From NCBI GenBank assembly GCA_026225945.1, contig JAMJFZ010001133.1:6778501-6842500 (forward strand): DNA of 64,000 nucleotides. The letters are read 5' to 3'. The translations under genes and the position numbers were made by a program. The number at the start of each line of letters is the position of its first letter. Positions within the stretch are counted from its first letter, which is position 1. This DNA is from Cricetomys ansorgei (taxonomy: Eukaryota; Chordata; Mammalia; Rodentia; Nesomyidae). Below are positions 46,294 through 58,590 of this stretch, in pieces. The notes under the pieces are model-generated. The model searched no databases. It was not told where the DNA came from and saw nothing but the letters and a program-made list of their open reading frames with translations.

Positions 46294-49200
46294 GTCAAAA
46301 AAAAAAACCCAAAACAAAACAAGAACCAAAACAACTTGCGAGATGTGAAGCACAAGAGGAAGGGAATTCAGCTACAAGCATTCTTGATCACCCAGCCAAT
46401 ATAAAGAAGATTTGTCATGGATGCCATGGAACCTTAAATTGAGGTCCATCACAGAGGCAATATCAGTTTCCAAGGAGATCACTTACCCAACATTCCTTTC
46501 CTTCATGTTCAGTAAATTACTTGAAGAACCTCCAGTGAAGTGGGATTATCCATTTAAACTGTGCTATTCCTTCCAGATGAATTGAATTCAATGTTTAATA
46601 TCCATCTGATGTATAAGAAAACTCACACCCCAACTGAAGCTGAGAGTCTTGAGATGACATCTTCTTAAAAGGGGAGTGCTCTCAAGCTCTTTGATCACTG
46701 ATATGGAATTACTGTTTGTTCACTGATCAGAAATTCTAATAAAACTAGACATAAAGCTAGTCATGCTAGACATCCATTTTCTTTTATCTTAGAAAAAAAG
46801 TTACCAAAACTTCTCTGGATCTGTCTTCATACCAACTCCAACATTTACTAACAGCTTGGATTTCTGAATGAAATAATAAATTAACAGTTTCATATTTTGA
46901 GAATTCAAGAGAGGCTAGAGAATGTACTTAAATGAGAAGCAGTGCAACTGCTTTTTGAACTCATGGCAATGAAATGCAAGTGTTCTTAACTTTGTTGACT
47001 TGTGATTTATTTCCAACAAACTTCATTATCTCACTAAACTATGTATGGGAAGAAATTGCCTATAAGTACCAGAAAAATGCTTCATTAAGACAGAAAAATT
47101 TCATTAAACGTTATTCTTTATAATTTCATAGGATAACCTCACATTTAAAATTTAAAAAAAAAACTTGTTCATACATACCACACAAATAAAAAAAAATGTA
47201 TTTTATAAGCATACTATTAGCATTGTAATACTTGTTAAATTTAGGGCTAAGTTTATGTAGTTAAACTATGAATATCTTAAATTTTAAAAATAAAAAATGA
47301 TACTTCGAATGGAAAAATTAATTTATAGTACTTTTTAATAGTAAATAAGACAATCCTATGAAATAAAATATAGCTTAGCAGCAAAGCTTAATCCCCAGGT
47401 TTTACCTTCTACATCATTTTCTGAAGAACTTGCTGAATCATTTTACCAGTTTAATACTAAAATATTTTTCTTTTTGGAAGCTAATCATAAAGAAATAAAA
47501 TTTTACACACAAATGCATAAGTACCAAATAATTATAGATTAATATAATGCAGAGTTAGTGGAAAGTTTCTTATTGATGTTGTAGTGATTATTACTGTCAT
47601 TAAATGTAGATTTGAAAACAACTATAGACATAATTTTCCAGACAAGAGAATTCTAGGTACAGGGACCCATTTAGTAGGTATTTTGGCTCATCTTCCATCC
47701 ACAGGTTATAAACATTTATAGTATTTAATATAAATTTATATTTGCCCTTGGGGTAATATTTGATCCTAAAGCTTTCATGAAAATGAAGAAAGTGAAATTA
47801 GATTTTATTACAATAAACACATTGAATTTTTTTCCCTCTGAACACAGACCTTAATTACTTGAATTACTAGTTTTATAGCTTTTGGAATAAATTCTTACTG
47901 TTTTGTTTCCATTGACCTCAGATAACCAATGCTGTCAAAGATATGCTAAAATATAATTCTTAAGAAGCTAAATTTTCTCATTGGCTAAAATGTTGATACA
48001 TTCAGATTTATTTTACTATAAAATATAGTGAGAACTTGTAGCAATATAAAAATAAAAATTAAATATTACTGAACCCAAAGCAGTTTTCATTCAGATATTT
48101 TTAAGCTATGAGAATCATCCCTATTTTAGAAGTAAGTAAAAAAAAAAAGTCTTTCTAAATATATTTTTAAAGTAGAAACTCTTTAGACATTAATACAAAT
48201 TGATATAAAAATAAATAATATTGCTTACATCTAAGAATATGTACATTATTTGCAGTTATAACATGCATGACAAAAATGTAAAATTTCATATTTAAAAAAA
48301 TGCTGTCATGAGTTTCATATGATCAATGATTTGATTTCACATATTGATCAAAATTATAAAATGAGCGAGATACTAGAAACATGAGAAGAAAGGCACCTTT
48401 AAGTGGGAAAGGAGACAAAATTGAAATAATACAGAAAGAAAAGAAAGAGAACATGGGAGAGACAGAGATAGTAAGAGATGGAGAGATCACAGTAGCAACT
48501 ATGTAGATGATTTTTTTTATGCTTAATCATTATAAAGATTGACTGTTTCATCAGTTTAATATGAAGAGTCAGCATAGATAGAATCACGTCCAAATTTAGG
48601 TTGGCAAAATGTATACCTGAGAGGCTGTCTTCCAATTAAATGTCATATTAATATAAAAACAGAGCAGTTTTGGTTGGTGGCTGTCATTAACAAGTTAATG
48701 TCATCTGTTTAGAATGAATGCTTGGAGATGGAATATTCTTGAGTGGTTAAAGAGCAGTATCGAACTGGAATAGTAATATCATTCATTTAATCAAACAGTG
48801 AAATCTGCAATGAATTCTATAATGTTCCCAGAATAGCTGTATGGTTCTCTAAATTCAATGAGATTTTGTATTTAAAAAGCAAGAGAGACATTGTGTTTGT
48901 TTAGTTATTTGAGTGTCAGCTACAACAGAAACTTAGTTTACAATTAAGAAAAATTTGCAAGGTAATTCTCACTGAATACTTTTCCACAAGAAAGTTTTAT
49001 TCATTAACATTGCTGTTGTAGCACAGAGAGACATGTAGATATACAACTCACCAAAAAATGGAATGGAAAGTTCTTCTAATAACTAGTAGAGTTTTCTGTA
49101 ATGTTCGCAGAGATGAATTTGCCTGGTTCTTAGTCAGTATATTTCTGTTAGACCAAAGAAGGTCCACATCAAAAGAACTTATGAGGATTTAAGAACACAT

Positions 49201-50315
49201 CTGTTGAGGTGTATTGACAATCACTCATCCATCACTGAGCGTTCTCTATTAATTATTCTCAGTGCCACATACAAAGCATTGCTACTCTAGAAAAAAGGCT
49301 TCTCTAATGAAGGCTGAGATAGCCTTTGTCTATTGGTATAAATGCAAATATTTAAAAGACAGTTTGATATTAAGACAATTTAGCTAAACATCATTATTCA
49401 GTTCTCCAGCAATTACCATACATGGTTTCTCTTTTATGGGTCAGTTCTCAAATTTATTGGAGAGCAGTTGATTATCCACATAACAGTAGTTTACTGTTTA
49501 AAACAAGTTTATATGTTTTTTTCAAATACATAAAGTTTGAATTTTCAAATTTAAGTAATTGAAAAAAATAAAGGTCTAAATGATTATTCTGTTATATAAT
49601 AAATTTGCATGAAGGCAAAGTTTGACAGCAGAATTTACAAATAAGAGTAGGCATAAATCATGGCTTTTAACTTGACTAGAATAGACGATCAATACAAAAT
49701 ATCAATTTTATATTAAAACAAGGTAGAGGCTATCAGAAATATTTAACTTATCATTGTATGCTAGTGGTAAGTATATTTAATTATAAATAGAGCACTAAAA
49801 TAAGACTTTTAATTATGAAACAACACTATGCACTGGCACTGAAGTGAATTTTTCAGTGAAACACCTGATCTAACACATTAAGTCAAATTTGCTGTTAAAA
49901 CTAATATTTTCACCCCAGTTTCTTTTTTCCTTATATACCACTCCTCATTTTAATGAACCACTACTTATACATATTTTCTTGATGTTTTCCCTACATTCTT
50001 GGTAATTCTTATGAACTCCTCACCAAACAAAATGATTATTATCATTTGATTTTAATAGAAACAATACAGTGAATATGTCAGTTCCTTTGGTAGAAAGTTC
50101 AAATCATGACTAAATCCTCCCCAGAGAGTATAATTAACCCACAAGTGTTTGATTCTAGTCAAGTTTCTTTAACACTTTTTCTTCAATAAAATGATCTTAT
50201 TGACAAAAGAGTTTTAAGTAATCTCTTTAAAAGATTTCCACTAACTTCTGAAATAACATAAAATAATGTACCATTTCACCAATGAAGTATGTACAGCCTA
50301 TTTTGTGCCTTAGTT
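46294..50315. other. long AT-rich stretch without recognised elements
   Basis: About 4 kb. An A/C-rich patch is at 46299-46330; the rest is very AT-rich. I recognise no exon, SINE or LTR. Confidence 0.45.
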
Positions 50316-50716
50316 TGTCTTAGTTTCTATTCCTCCTGTTGTAATAAAATACTTTAAGGGAATCAGCCTCAGAATAAGGGTTTATTTGGCTCCCAATTGT
50401 AGGGTATGGTCCATCACTGCCAGGGTGCCAAGGCAGCAGGAACCTGAAAACCCCATTCATTTTTTGCATCCTTTGTCCAGATCAGAGGTCAATGAATTAA
50501 TACATGTATTCTTGTGTCAGGACAGTTTCTATGTTACAAAGACAGGATCTCTGCTGGGGGAAATGATGCCACCCACAGTGGGCAGGTTTTCTTGTCTCAA
50601 TTTACTCAATGAATATTTCACAGGCATGCCCATATGACAAACTAGTCAGTGTAATTCCTCAGTGAAAATTCCTTCCTAAGTAAATCAATGTCAATCCCAC
50701 CACTAACACTCACACA
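50316..50716 (-). mobile_element. MaLR-like LTR, near complete but diverged
   Basis: On the plus strand it starts TGTCTTAGTTTCTATTCC, followed by an inverted AATAAA region (AAGGGTTTATTTGGCTCCC). Then CAGCAGGAACCTGAAAACC, ATGCCACCCACAGTGGGC and CAGGCATGCCCATATGAC lead to CTAACACTCACACA. This is the same family as 46030-46293 in the same orientation, with the sense 3' end preserved here. A stretch in the middle (about 50457-50560) is unrelated or highly diverged. No target duplication found. Confidence 0.6.
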
Positions 50717-51209
50717 TTGCTGCTCTTGCTTCTTAATGCCCCCATTCTTTCACCTGGTAGTCTTTTCATTTCACTTCTTTTATGTCCCTTTACATTTTCT
50801 TTCATTTCCTCTCTTCAATTATTTTGGATCTTTTCTCTTATAATCTGTTATTTGTTACGTTTCCCTTTTCTAGATCCCCATTTTCCCTTTTAAGATCAGA
50901 ATTTCACACACATTTCTTCTGGAATGCATTATTGCATTATTTTCTGTTAAGTGCATTTCTAACTAACATCACCTTTAGAAATAACTCCATTTCTTACAGC
51001 ATGAATGTAAAGCAGCTGTGATCTATATTTTTTTACAGTATTCTCCTCTCTGTTCCTCAAGATACAATCCTCAGTTTTGTCGTTAGATCTGCAATAGAAC
51101 ACCAGCTACAGTCCCTTTCCACCCTGCTCACATCTTCTGTGGATACTTCAGATCATCTCCTCTCAAACTGTCTCTCCCCACTCATAGCTGTATCCCAACC
51201 CCAAACTCA
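50717..51209. other. T-rich unassigned DNA upstream of L1
   Basis: Pyrimidine-rich to about 51080; could include decayed L1 5' UTR at the right, not provable by eye. Confidence 0.35.
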
Positions 51210-51282
51210 AGGACTTTGTTTTTAACCAGAGTCCACACCTGTTAGAAAACCAGGTAAGTTGCCAGCAGATATTCTCTTTCTC

Positions 51283-52200
51283 TGTTGAACAATCAAACCA
51301 TTGGAGGAAATGAATAAATTCCTTAATGAAACCTAGGAATCCACCAAGAAACAATTGGAAAAAATAAATCCTTTAAAGAAAGCCAAGAAAACACAAACAA
51401 GTAAAGGAGGAGAATAAAACTATTCAACACCTTAAAATGCAAATAGAAGCAATAAAGAAAATGCAAACTGAGAGACTTCTGGAAATGAAATATTTTGGAA
51501 ATTGAACAAAAACTACCAATGCAAGACTCACCAACAAAATATGAGATGGAAGACAGAGTCTCAGGCATTGAAGATGCAATAGAAGAAAGATACATAGGCA
51601 AATAAAATGTTAAATCTAAAAAATTCCTGACACAAAACCTCCAGGGCATCTGGGATACTATGAAAAGCCTTTACCTTATATAATAGGAATAGAGGAAGCA
51701 GAAGAATCTCAGTTCAAAGACCTAGAATATATTTTCAACAAAATCATAGAAGAAAAATTTTTCAAACCTAAAAAAGGAGATGCTCATAATGTACAAGAAT
51801 CATGCAGAACACCAAATACACTTGAACAGAGAAGAAAGTCCATTTACCACATAATAAACAAAGCACTAAACATACAGAGCAAAGAAAGAATATTAAAAAC
51901 TGCAAGAGAAAAACAGCAAATTACATATAAAGACAGATCAATTAGAATTACTCCTGATTTGTCAATTGAGACTCTAAAAACCAGAAAGGTATAGATAGAT
52001 GTGCTTCAGGATCTAGGAGACCAGAGATACCAGTCCAGACTACTATACTCAGCAAAATATTCAATCAGTATAGATGGAGGATATAAGATATTCCATGATA
52101 AATTAAATTTTATACCATATTTAAATACAAATCCAGCCCTACAGAAAATTTTAGAGGGAAAACTCCAACATAAGGAGGTTAACTACAACCTTGAAAAACC
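51283..52200 (+). pseudogene. L1 ORF1 relic
   Basis: Remains of the L1 RNA-binding ORF1 protein, which forms trimers through an N-terminal coiled coil and coats L1 RNA. The left part (51283-51600) is an A-rich coiled-coil coding stretch with Glu/Lys/Leu-type codons in broken frames. From 51640 the C-terminal half follows the family order: a GGCATCTGGGATACTATGAA block, GGAATAGAGGAAGCAGAAGA, CAAGAGAAAAACAGCAAATT, and CCAGCCCTACAGAAAATT near the end. Several frame changes and in-frame stops are present. The plus frame at 52001-52306 is one surviving piece and its overrun into a CA repeat at 52247-52264. Confidence 0.8.
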
Positions 52201-52627
52201 AAAATGTCACACCAGCAAAACCAAAAGAAGGGAAGTGCCCCTGCAACACCACACACACACACACACCACCACCAGCACTATTACCACCAACAACCAAACA
52301 AACTAACATAAATCAACAATCATTGGTCACTGATATATCTCAGTATCAGTGGTCTCAAACTCACCAACAAAAAGGCATACAATAAAGAACAGATATTAAA
52401 ATTGGATTGGTAATTCTGATTATCCTAGAAACACCTCAACACCAATAATAGTCATTACCTCAGGGTAAAGGGTTAGAAAAAAAGATATTCCAAACAAATG
52501 GATGTAGGAAGCAAGCTGCTATAGCCATTTTAATAACTAATAAAATAGACATAAAGACAAAATTAATCTAAAGAAATAAAGCATGAAAGACACTATATAC
52601 TCATCAAAGGAAAAATTCAACAAGGTG

Positions 52628-52631
52628 ATAT

Positions 52632-52678
<47 letters not shown>

Positions 52679-52829
52679 TTTTTGGTTTTTGAAGACAGAG
52701 TTTCTCTGTTGTAACTCTGGCTGTCCTGAAACTCACTCTGTAGACCAGGCTGGCCTCAAACTCACAGAGATCCACCTGCCTCTGCCTCCTGAGTGCTGAG
52801 ATTAAAAGTGTGCATGACCACTCCCCTGC
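52628..52829 (-). mobile_element. inverted B1 SINE with (TTTA)n tail inside L1 ORF2
   Basis: 52630-52680 is a TTTA repeat, the inverted A-rich tail. 52681-52829 is an inverted B1: GACAGAGTTTCTCTGTTGTA, CTCTGTAGACCAGGCTGGCC, CAAACTCACAGAGATCCACC, TGCCTCTGCCTCCTGAGTGC and ATTAAAAGTGTGCATGACC. It is well preserved and much younger than the L1 it interrupts. L1 homology resumes at about 52840 (TTAATATCTATGTCCCAAAC). Confidence 0.95.
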
Positions 52830-54242
52830 TGAAACTTAATTTCTTAATATCTATGTCCCAAACACAAGAGCACTCAAGTTTGGATAAAGAGAGAAGGGTG
52901 GGCGCAGGCACCAGTATAGCTTATATCATATATTGATCCTCACACAATGATAGTGGGAGACTTCAATACCCCCCTCTCACCACTAGTCATATCATCCAGA
53001 CCAAAACTAACCAGAAAGACAGATGCTAACAGAATTTATAAGCCAAATGGACCTAATATATATTTACAAAATATTTCATCTGAACATAAAAGAATATACC
53101 TTCTTTTCTTCACCTCATAGAGCTTTCTTTCTCCAAAACTGAACACACACTCAGACACAAAGCAAGACTTAAGAGATACCAAAATAAATTGAAATAACTC
53201 CATGAATCTTATCAGAACACCACAGATTAAATCTGGATATCCACAACAATAGAAAAATGGAACACACACAACACATTAAAACTAAAAAAAACTTTCTAAA
53301 AGTAAAATTGGTTAAGACAGAAATAAAGAAAGAAATTAAAGAGTTTCTAGAGTAATGAAAATGAATACACTGCATACCCAAAAGGACAAGATAGAAGCAA
53401 TGGCAGGAGGAAAGTTCATAGCACGAAGAGCCTATGTATATATGTATTGATATATTGGAGAGTTCTCATACTAGCAAGTTAAAAGCAGTAAACGTGAAAG
53501 TTCTAAATAAAAAGCACATCCAAGAGCTGGCGAGAAATAATCTGAGAACAAGCATTAGTAAAATACAAACAAAGAGAAAAATACAAAGAACTAATGAAAC
53601 AAATTGATTCTCTCAGAAAATCGACAAGAAAGATGAACCCTTATCCAAAATAACTCAAAGACAGTGAATGAATATCCAAATTAACAAAATAAGAAACTAA
53701 GAAGGAGCCATAACAGCTGACACTGAGGAAATCCAGAGAACCATAAGGGCATAATTTTTTTATTACATATTTCATTCATGAAATTATTTCATATTCACCA
53801 AGAAATGAATGATTTTCTTAATTGGTATCACTTAAAAACATTACATCAAGATCACATAAACAATATAAATAACACAAAAAGAAAGTAAAAAGCTGTCATT
53901 AGAAGTTCCCCAAATATTGAGGGCCTAGGACCAGAAAGTTTTAGTACAGAATTTCTCAGACATTCAAAGTAGAGGTAATGTCAATACTTCTCAAATTATT
54001 CCACAAAACATTAAAAGAAAAAAAAAATTGATGAATTTATTTCACTTGGCCACAGTCTCCCTGATAACCAAACTACATAAAGATGCAACAAAGAAAGAGA
54101 ATTACATATCAACATCCTTTATGAACATAAATGCAAAACTACTCAATAAAATTCTTGCCAGGTGAATAGAATTCAAGAATATATAAAAAAAGATTGTCTA
54201 GCCTGATAAAATAATCTTCATCCCAGAGATACAGAGATGGTA

Positions 54243-55174
54243 TGTAGAAAAATAACCCTGGATAATAGCTATGGTCTACATTTCAGGTGCTATTCAGAGG
54301 CCTGTGAGGTCTCGATGGAATGTAAACGTACCTTTAATGGAGTATTCAGAAAGCAGTCCTAGCAAACACTTTTAATCCCAGTATTCAGAAAATAGTGGTG
54401 GTCCATGCCTTCATTCCTTAGAAAAAAAACAATGGAAGCAAACACAAGAAGCAGAACTCAGAAGGAGCCAGTATCACAATAGAAGTGATGTTTTAGAGGA
54501 GTCAGAGAGAATAGCAGACAAAGTGACCAATCAGAGAAGAGTTAGCAGGGTAAGGAAACTCCTAACTCTCTCAGGGAAAGGTGGGCTCTCAACTCAGTTA
54601 AGGAGAGTTACATAGGAGCTAGAGTCAGTCAGTTGAGAAGCAGTCAGTAAGAAAAATTAGTTGAAGCAGTCAGTAAGAGAAGCAGTCAGAGGAGTTAGTT
54701 ATGAAGTTAAACAAAGTAAGTTGCATAGGAGTTACAGAAGCTGAGGCTGGAGTGAATTACAGTGCAGTCAGTTGCCACAGAGCCAGTTACAGAGGCAGGA
54801 TGTAACAATGTGAGCTCAGTGAGAAACAGACACAGCAGAGCTCAGCAGAAGAAGCCCAGAATATAGAGTGACTTGAACTAATAGAGTCAGAGTTCCGAAG
54901 GATCTAGTTAGAGTGGTTTAGTTAGCAGTAGTAGGTCTTGGAAGGCTATGGTCTAGATCAGGGCTAGTAGTTTAAGTGTTTTAGATTGTATGAAGGATGA
55001 AGGCCTCTAGTTCAAGGATTAAGACTAAGTTGAAAAGTAGCCAAAACTCTCTAGGGCTCCAGGACTCCAGGCTAGAACTGGTGATTTAATTAGGCAAAAG
55101 GATAAAGTTTCCTCTGTCTTGAACCAACATATACATCTGGTGAATCCACATATGCATCAACATCCATATCTGGC
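54243..55174 (+). mobile_element. LTR-like family, member E, inserted in L1
   Basis: It starts TGTAGAAAAATAACC and ends near ATATCTGGC(A). The target is duplicated: ATGGTA at 54237-54242 and again at 55175-55180 (TGGTA if the terminal A belongs to the element). Joining the flanks restores the expected L1 reading ATGGTACAATACATGAAAATC-like, 21 bases long as in L1, so both ends are located to within a base. B1-like monomers (CTTTTAATCCCAGTATTCAG) are at about 54370-54420, the TCAG-rich core at 54440-54900, and the conserved GGTGATTTAATTAGGC block near 55080. The AATAAA of A is changed to GATAAA here. Confidence 0.78.
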
Positions 55175-57225
55175 ATGGTACAATACATGAAAATCAGTAA
55201 ATGTAATTCACCATATGAACAAAGTTTAAGAAAAGAAAAAAGATCATTTCATTAGATGCAGAAAAAAGGCCTTTAACAAACCCAACAGGTTTTCATTGAT
55301 AAAAGTCCTGGAGAAATTAGGGATATAGGGACAGAACTAATCATAATAAAGGCAAATTACAACAAGCCTATGGCCAACATCAAATTAGAGAAATATCTCT
55401 AAAATTTGGTACAAGACACGGTTGTACAGTTTCTTCTTATATATTTAATGTAGCATTTGAAGTTTTAACTAGAGAAATAAGACAACTGAAGGCTATCAAG
55501 GCGATAAAAACTAGAAAGGAAGAAGTCAAAATGTCATTATTTTCAGATGATATGATAGAATATGATAGAATTGATCCTTTAAAAAAATGATAAATGCTTT
55601 CAGTAAAGAGGTGGATATGATGAAATCAAAAAAGAAAAAGAAAAAGTCAATAGTGCTCTTATATACAAATCATAAAAGACTGAGAAAGAAATCAGGAAAA
55701 TAACACCTATAAAATATATAATACTTTATATACATATAAAATATCCTGGGGTAATTCTAACCAAGCAAAAGAAAGATTTGTATAACAAACCTTCAAATGT
55801 TTAAAGATCTCAGAAGTTGTAATGATCTCCCATGATCATGGACTGGTTGAGTTAACATACTAGAAATTGCCATCTTACCAAAAATAATACACATATTCAA
55901 TGCAATCTCTATCAAAATTCCAGCACAATTCTTTATAGATCTTGAAAGGACACTTTTCAACTTCATATTGAAAAACAAAAGACACAGAATAACTAAAACA
56001 ATTCTGAACAATAAAAGAACTGCTGGAGGTTAATATCATCCCTGTTTTCAAGTTCTACTACAGAGGTATATGAATAAAAGGAGCATTCTATTGGCATAAA
56101 AACCAATAAATAGATCAATGGAATTTAATTGAAGATCCAGATATGAGTCAAAAAAAACATATGGACAGCTGATTTGTATAAAGACGCCAGAAACATTTAC
56201 TGGGGGGAAAAACAGCATCTTCAACAAATGCTACTGGTCAAACTTTATATCTGTATGTAGCAGAATACAAATAGTTTCATATTTATCACTTTGCATAAAG
56301 CTCAAGCTTAAATGGATCAAAGACCTCAACATAAAATTAGATATACTGAGAAAGTGGGGAATAAACTTGAATACACTGGCTGAGAAGAAGATTTTCTAAA
56401 CAGAATATTCATAGTACAGGTACCTAGATTAGTAAGTATAAATGGGACCTTATGAAGCTGAAAAGCTTCTGTAAGGCTAAGGATACCATCAATTGAACGA
56501 AGAGACAACCTACAGAATAAAAAAAGATTTTTACCACCTCTACATCCAATAGAACTCTAATATCTGAAATACACAAAGAACTTAAGTAATTATATATAAC
56601 ATAATTCAATTAAGAATGGAATACAGATCTAAATAGAGAATTCTCAATAGAGGAATCTCAAATGGCTGAGAAAAACTTCTATGTTCAAAATGCTCAAAAT
56701 CCTTAGCCATCAGAGAAATGCAAATCAAAGCTACTTTGAGAATCCATCTCACACCTGTGTGAATGTCTAATATTAAGAATACAAAGAACAGGTGACAATG
56801 TGAAGCAAATGGGAACACTTCTCCATTGCTGCTGGTAGTGAAAACTTGTACAGCTACTATGGAAATGAATATAGAGGTTCCTTGGGAAATTGGGAATTGA
56901 TCTATCTCAACACCCTGCTATACCACACTTGAGTATATAACCAAAGGACACTCTATTCTACCACATGGACATTTCATCAACTATATTAATTGCCTCTTTA
57001 TTCACAATAGCCAAGAATTGGAAACAACCTTGATGTCCCTCAACAGAAGAATGGATGAAAAAAAAAATATGTTGGGTTACAAAATAGAATATTACTTAGC
57101 TGTTAAAAATGACATCATAAATTTTCAGGAAACTTACTGGAACTAGAAAAAAATTATCCTGAGTGAGGTAAAGAAGATCCAGAAAGACAAATATATGAAT
57201 TCACTTATTAGTGGATGTTAGCCAT

Positions 57226-58590
57226 TATAAATAATACCAAACTACAGTCCATAGACCCAAAGATGTTAGGAAAAGAAGAAGTATCTAGGGGGGATACATG
57301 GATCACTCTGGGAAGGATAAATAGATTTTATGGATGGACTGTAGGCAGGTGAGGAGAGGAGTGGAAATGATGAGGTTTGGGGTAGATGGATTGAAAGGAG
57401 AGAGTGCAAGGAGAGATAGCTATAATTGGGGGCCAGTGGGCAATAGTATGAAACCCTAGCACAGTGGAAAGTTCCTGAAATCTATTAAGGTGATCACAAG
57501 GAGGACTCCTAATAGTAAGGGATATGATCTGGCCATCCCTTGTAGTCAGGCAAGGCTTCAGGTGGAAGCAATGGTTTTCATCCAGTTGTGTTGTAATTGA
57601 GGAGGTCCCACAGTAATCTCCACACAACCCATGCTGATTCTAAGACAATGGGTTGTTCTCTGCAAACTGACAGCAGGGCCCCATTGTTGAGGAAAACATG
57701 CATATAACACATTGAAGAAGGAGAAATAGATAACCTGATGCCTACATGGAGACTTCACCAATATGCTCTAGTCTATTTGATGCTATAAGGTGCTGTACAA
57801 GCTAATAAAAGAGAAACACAGACACCAACCAGCCACAAAGCCTTTGACCTACAAGCAATAATGGCACAGAACATGAGCTAGTAGCCAACCAATATCTGAT
57901 TTGACTTAAGGCACTAGAAGGAACTCATACTTGACACTATTGGGTAACCAAGAACCAGAGACTAGATATCCCAGAGACCAAACTTAAATCCAAACAGGAC
58001 TGGTCTAAAAAAATCAATAAAGTGATTCCTAATGATATTCTGCTGCACTCATATAATAATGTCTTATCTAGTCATCATCAGAGAGACTTACTCTGGAAGC
58101 AGATGGGAACAAATGCAGACTCACAGCTAGGCATTCTGTGGAGAGATAGTTTACATTGGAGGTCTCCATCAAATCCCTTCCCTCAGAGCTCAGGGAAGCC
58201 TGTGGAAGAGAATGCAGAAGGTTGTAAGAGTCAGAGAGGATAGAGGAAATCAGGAGAACAAGGCTCTCTAAATCAACTAAGCAAGGTATATATGAGCTCA
58301 CAGAGATTGAACCAGAAAGTACAGGACTATTGGGAATTTCTCCTTCTGTTGTGTTGCTTTGTCTAACTTCATTGTGAATTTTAGTTTTTGCTTCATCTTA
58401 TTATATTTTATGTTGTCATGTTTTGTTGTTACCTCTTAGAAGACTGTTCTTTTCTAATGAGAGACAGAATGGGAGTGAATCTGGAGGGGAGGAAAGATGA
58501 AGAAGAAGTGGGAGGAGTAAAGGGAGGGAAAGTATAAATAGGTTATAATACTATATGAGAAAAGAATCTATTTTCAATAAAAAAGAATTG
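57226..58590 (+). other. 3' UTR of the L1
   Basis: Non-coding tail of the L1. 58063-58585 is homologous to 470-1075. The polyadenylation signal AATAAA is at 58577-58582, followed by a short A-run. The 99-codon minus frame at 57328-57627 and the frames near 58022-58301 lie in this UTR and are not genes. Confidence 0.8.

Larger units (their letters stand above)
52310..57225 (+). pseudogene. L1 ORF2 relic (endonuclease and reverse transcriptase)
   Basis: Remains of the L1 ORF2 enzyme that nicks target DNA and copies L1 RNA. The endonuclease part starts near 52318, and its catalytic Gly-Asp-Phe-Asn motif is readable at 52956-52967. The reverse transcriptase part is recognisable from about 54060. 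Its catalytic Phe-Ala-Asp-Asp box appears as Phe-Ser-Asp-Asp at 55540-55551, just before the frame breaks down. The C-terminal region (56940-57225) ends with the usual CTGAGTGAGGTA and CTTATTAGTGGATGTTAGCC words. A B1 splits the endonuclease region and LTR-like member E splits the region between endonuclease and the catalytic box. Many stops and frameshifts show it has long been dead. Confidence 0.82.
51210..58590 (+). mobile_element. decayed L1 retrotransposon spanning ORF1, ORF2 and 3' UTR
   Basis: A plus-strand L1 with recognisable ORF1 (about 51283-52200), ORF2 endonuclease and reverse transcriptase (52310-57225), 3' UTR (57226-58570) and an end of CTATTTTCAATAAAAAAG. The left boundary is approximate, and no confident 5' UTR or promoter is seen. 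It is interrupted by a minus-strand B1 (52628-52829) and LTR-like member E (54243-55174). Frames are broken by many stops and indels, so it cannot be active. Without the two inserts it spans about 6.2 kb, close to full length for a rodent L1. Confidence 0.9.

Noticed and set aside
20459..55174. Reading the A-E family as tandem segmental duplication of the locus
   Set aside because: Flanks differ at every copy, orientation varies, and E is precisely inserted in L1 with a short target duplication, so dispersal was by transposition.
51323..56818. Several minus-strand frames of 60-108 codons
   Set aside because: All are antisense readings of the A-rich L1 ORF1 and ORF2 relics.
57328..57627. 99-codon minus-strand frame
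   Set aside because: It lies antisense in the L1 3' UTR; such antisense frames are common in L1 copies.
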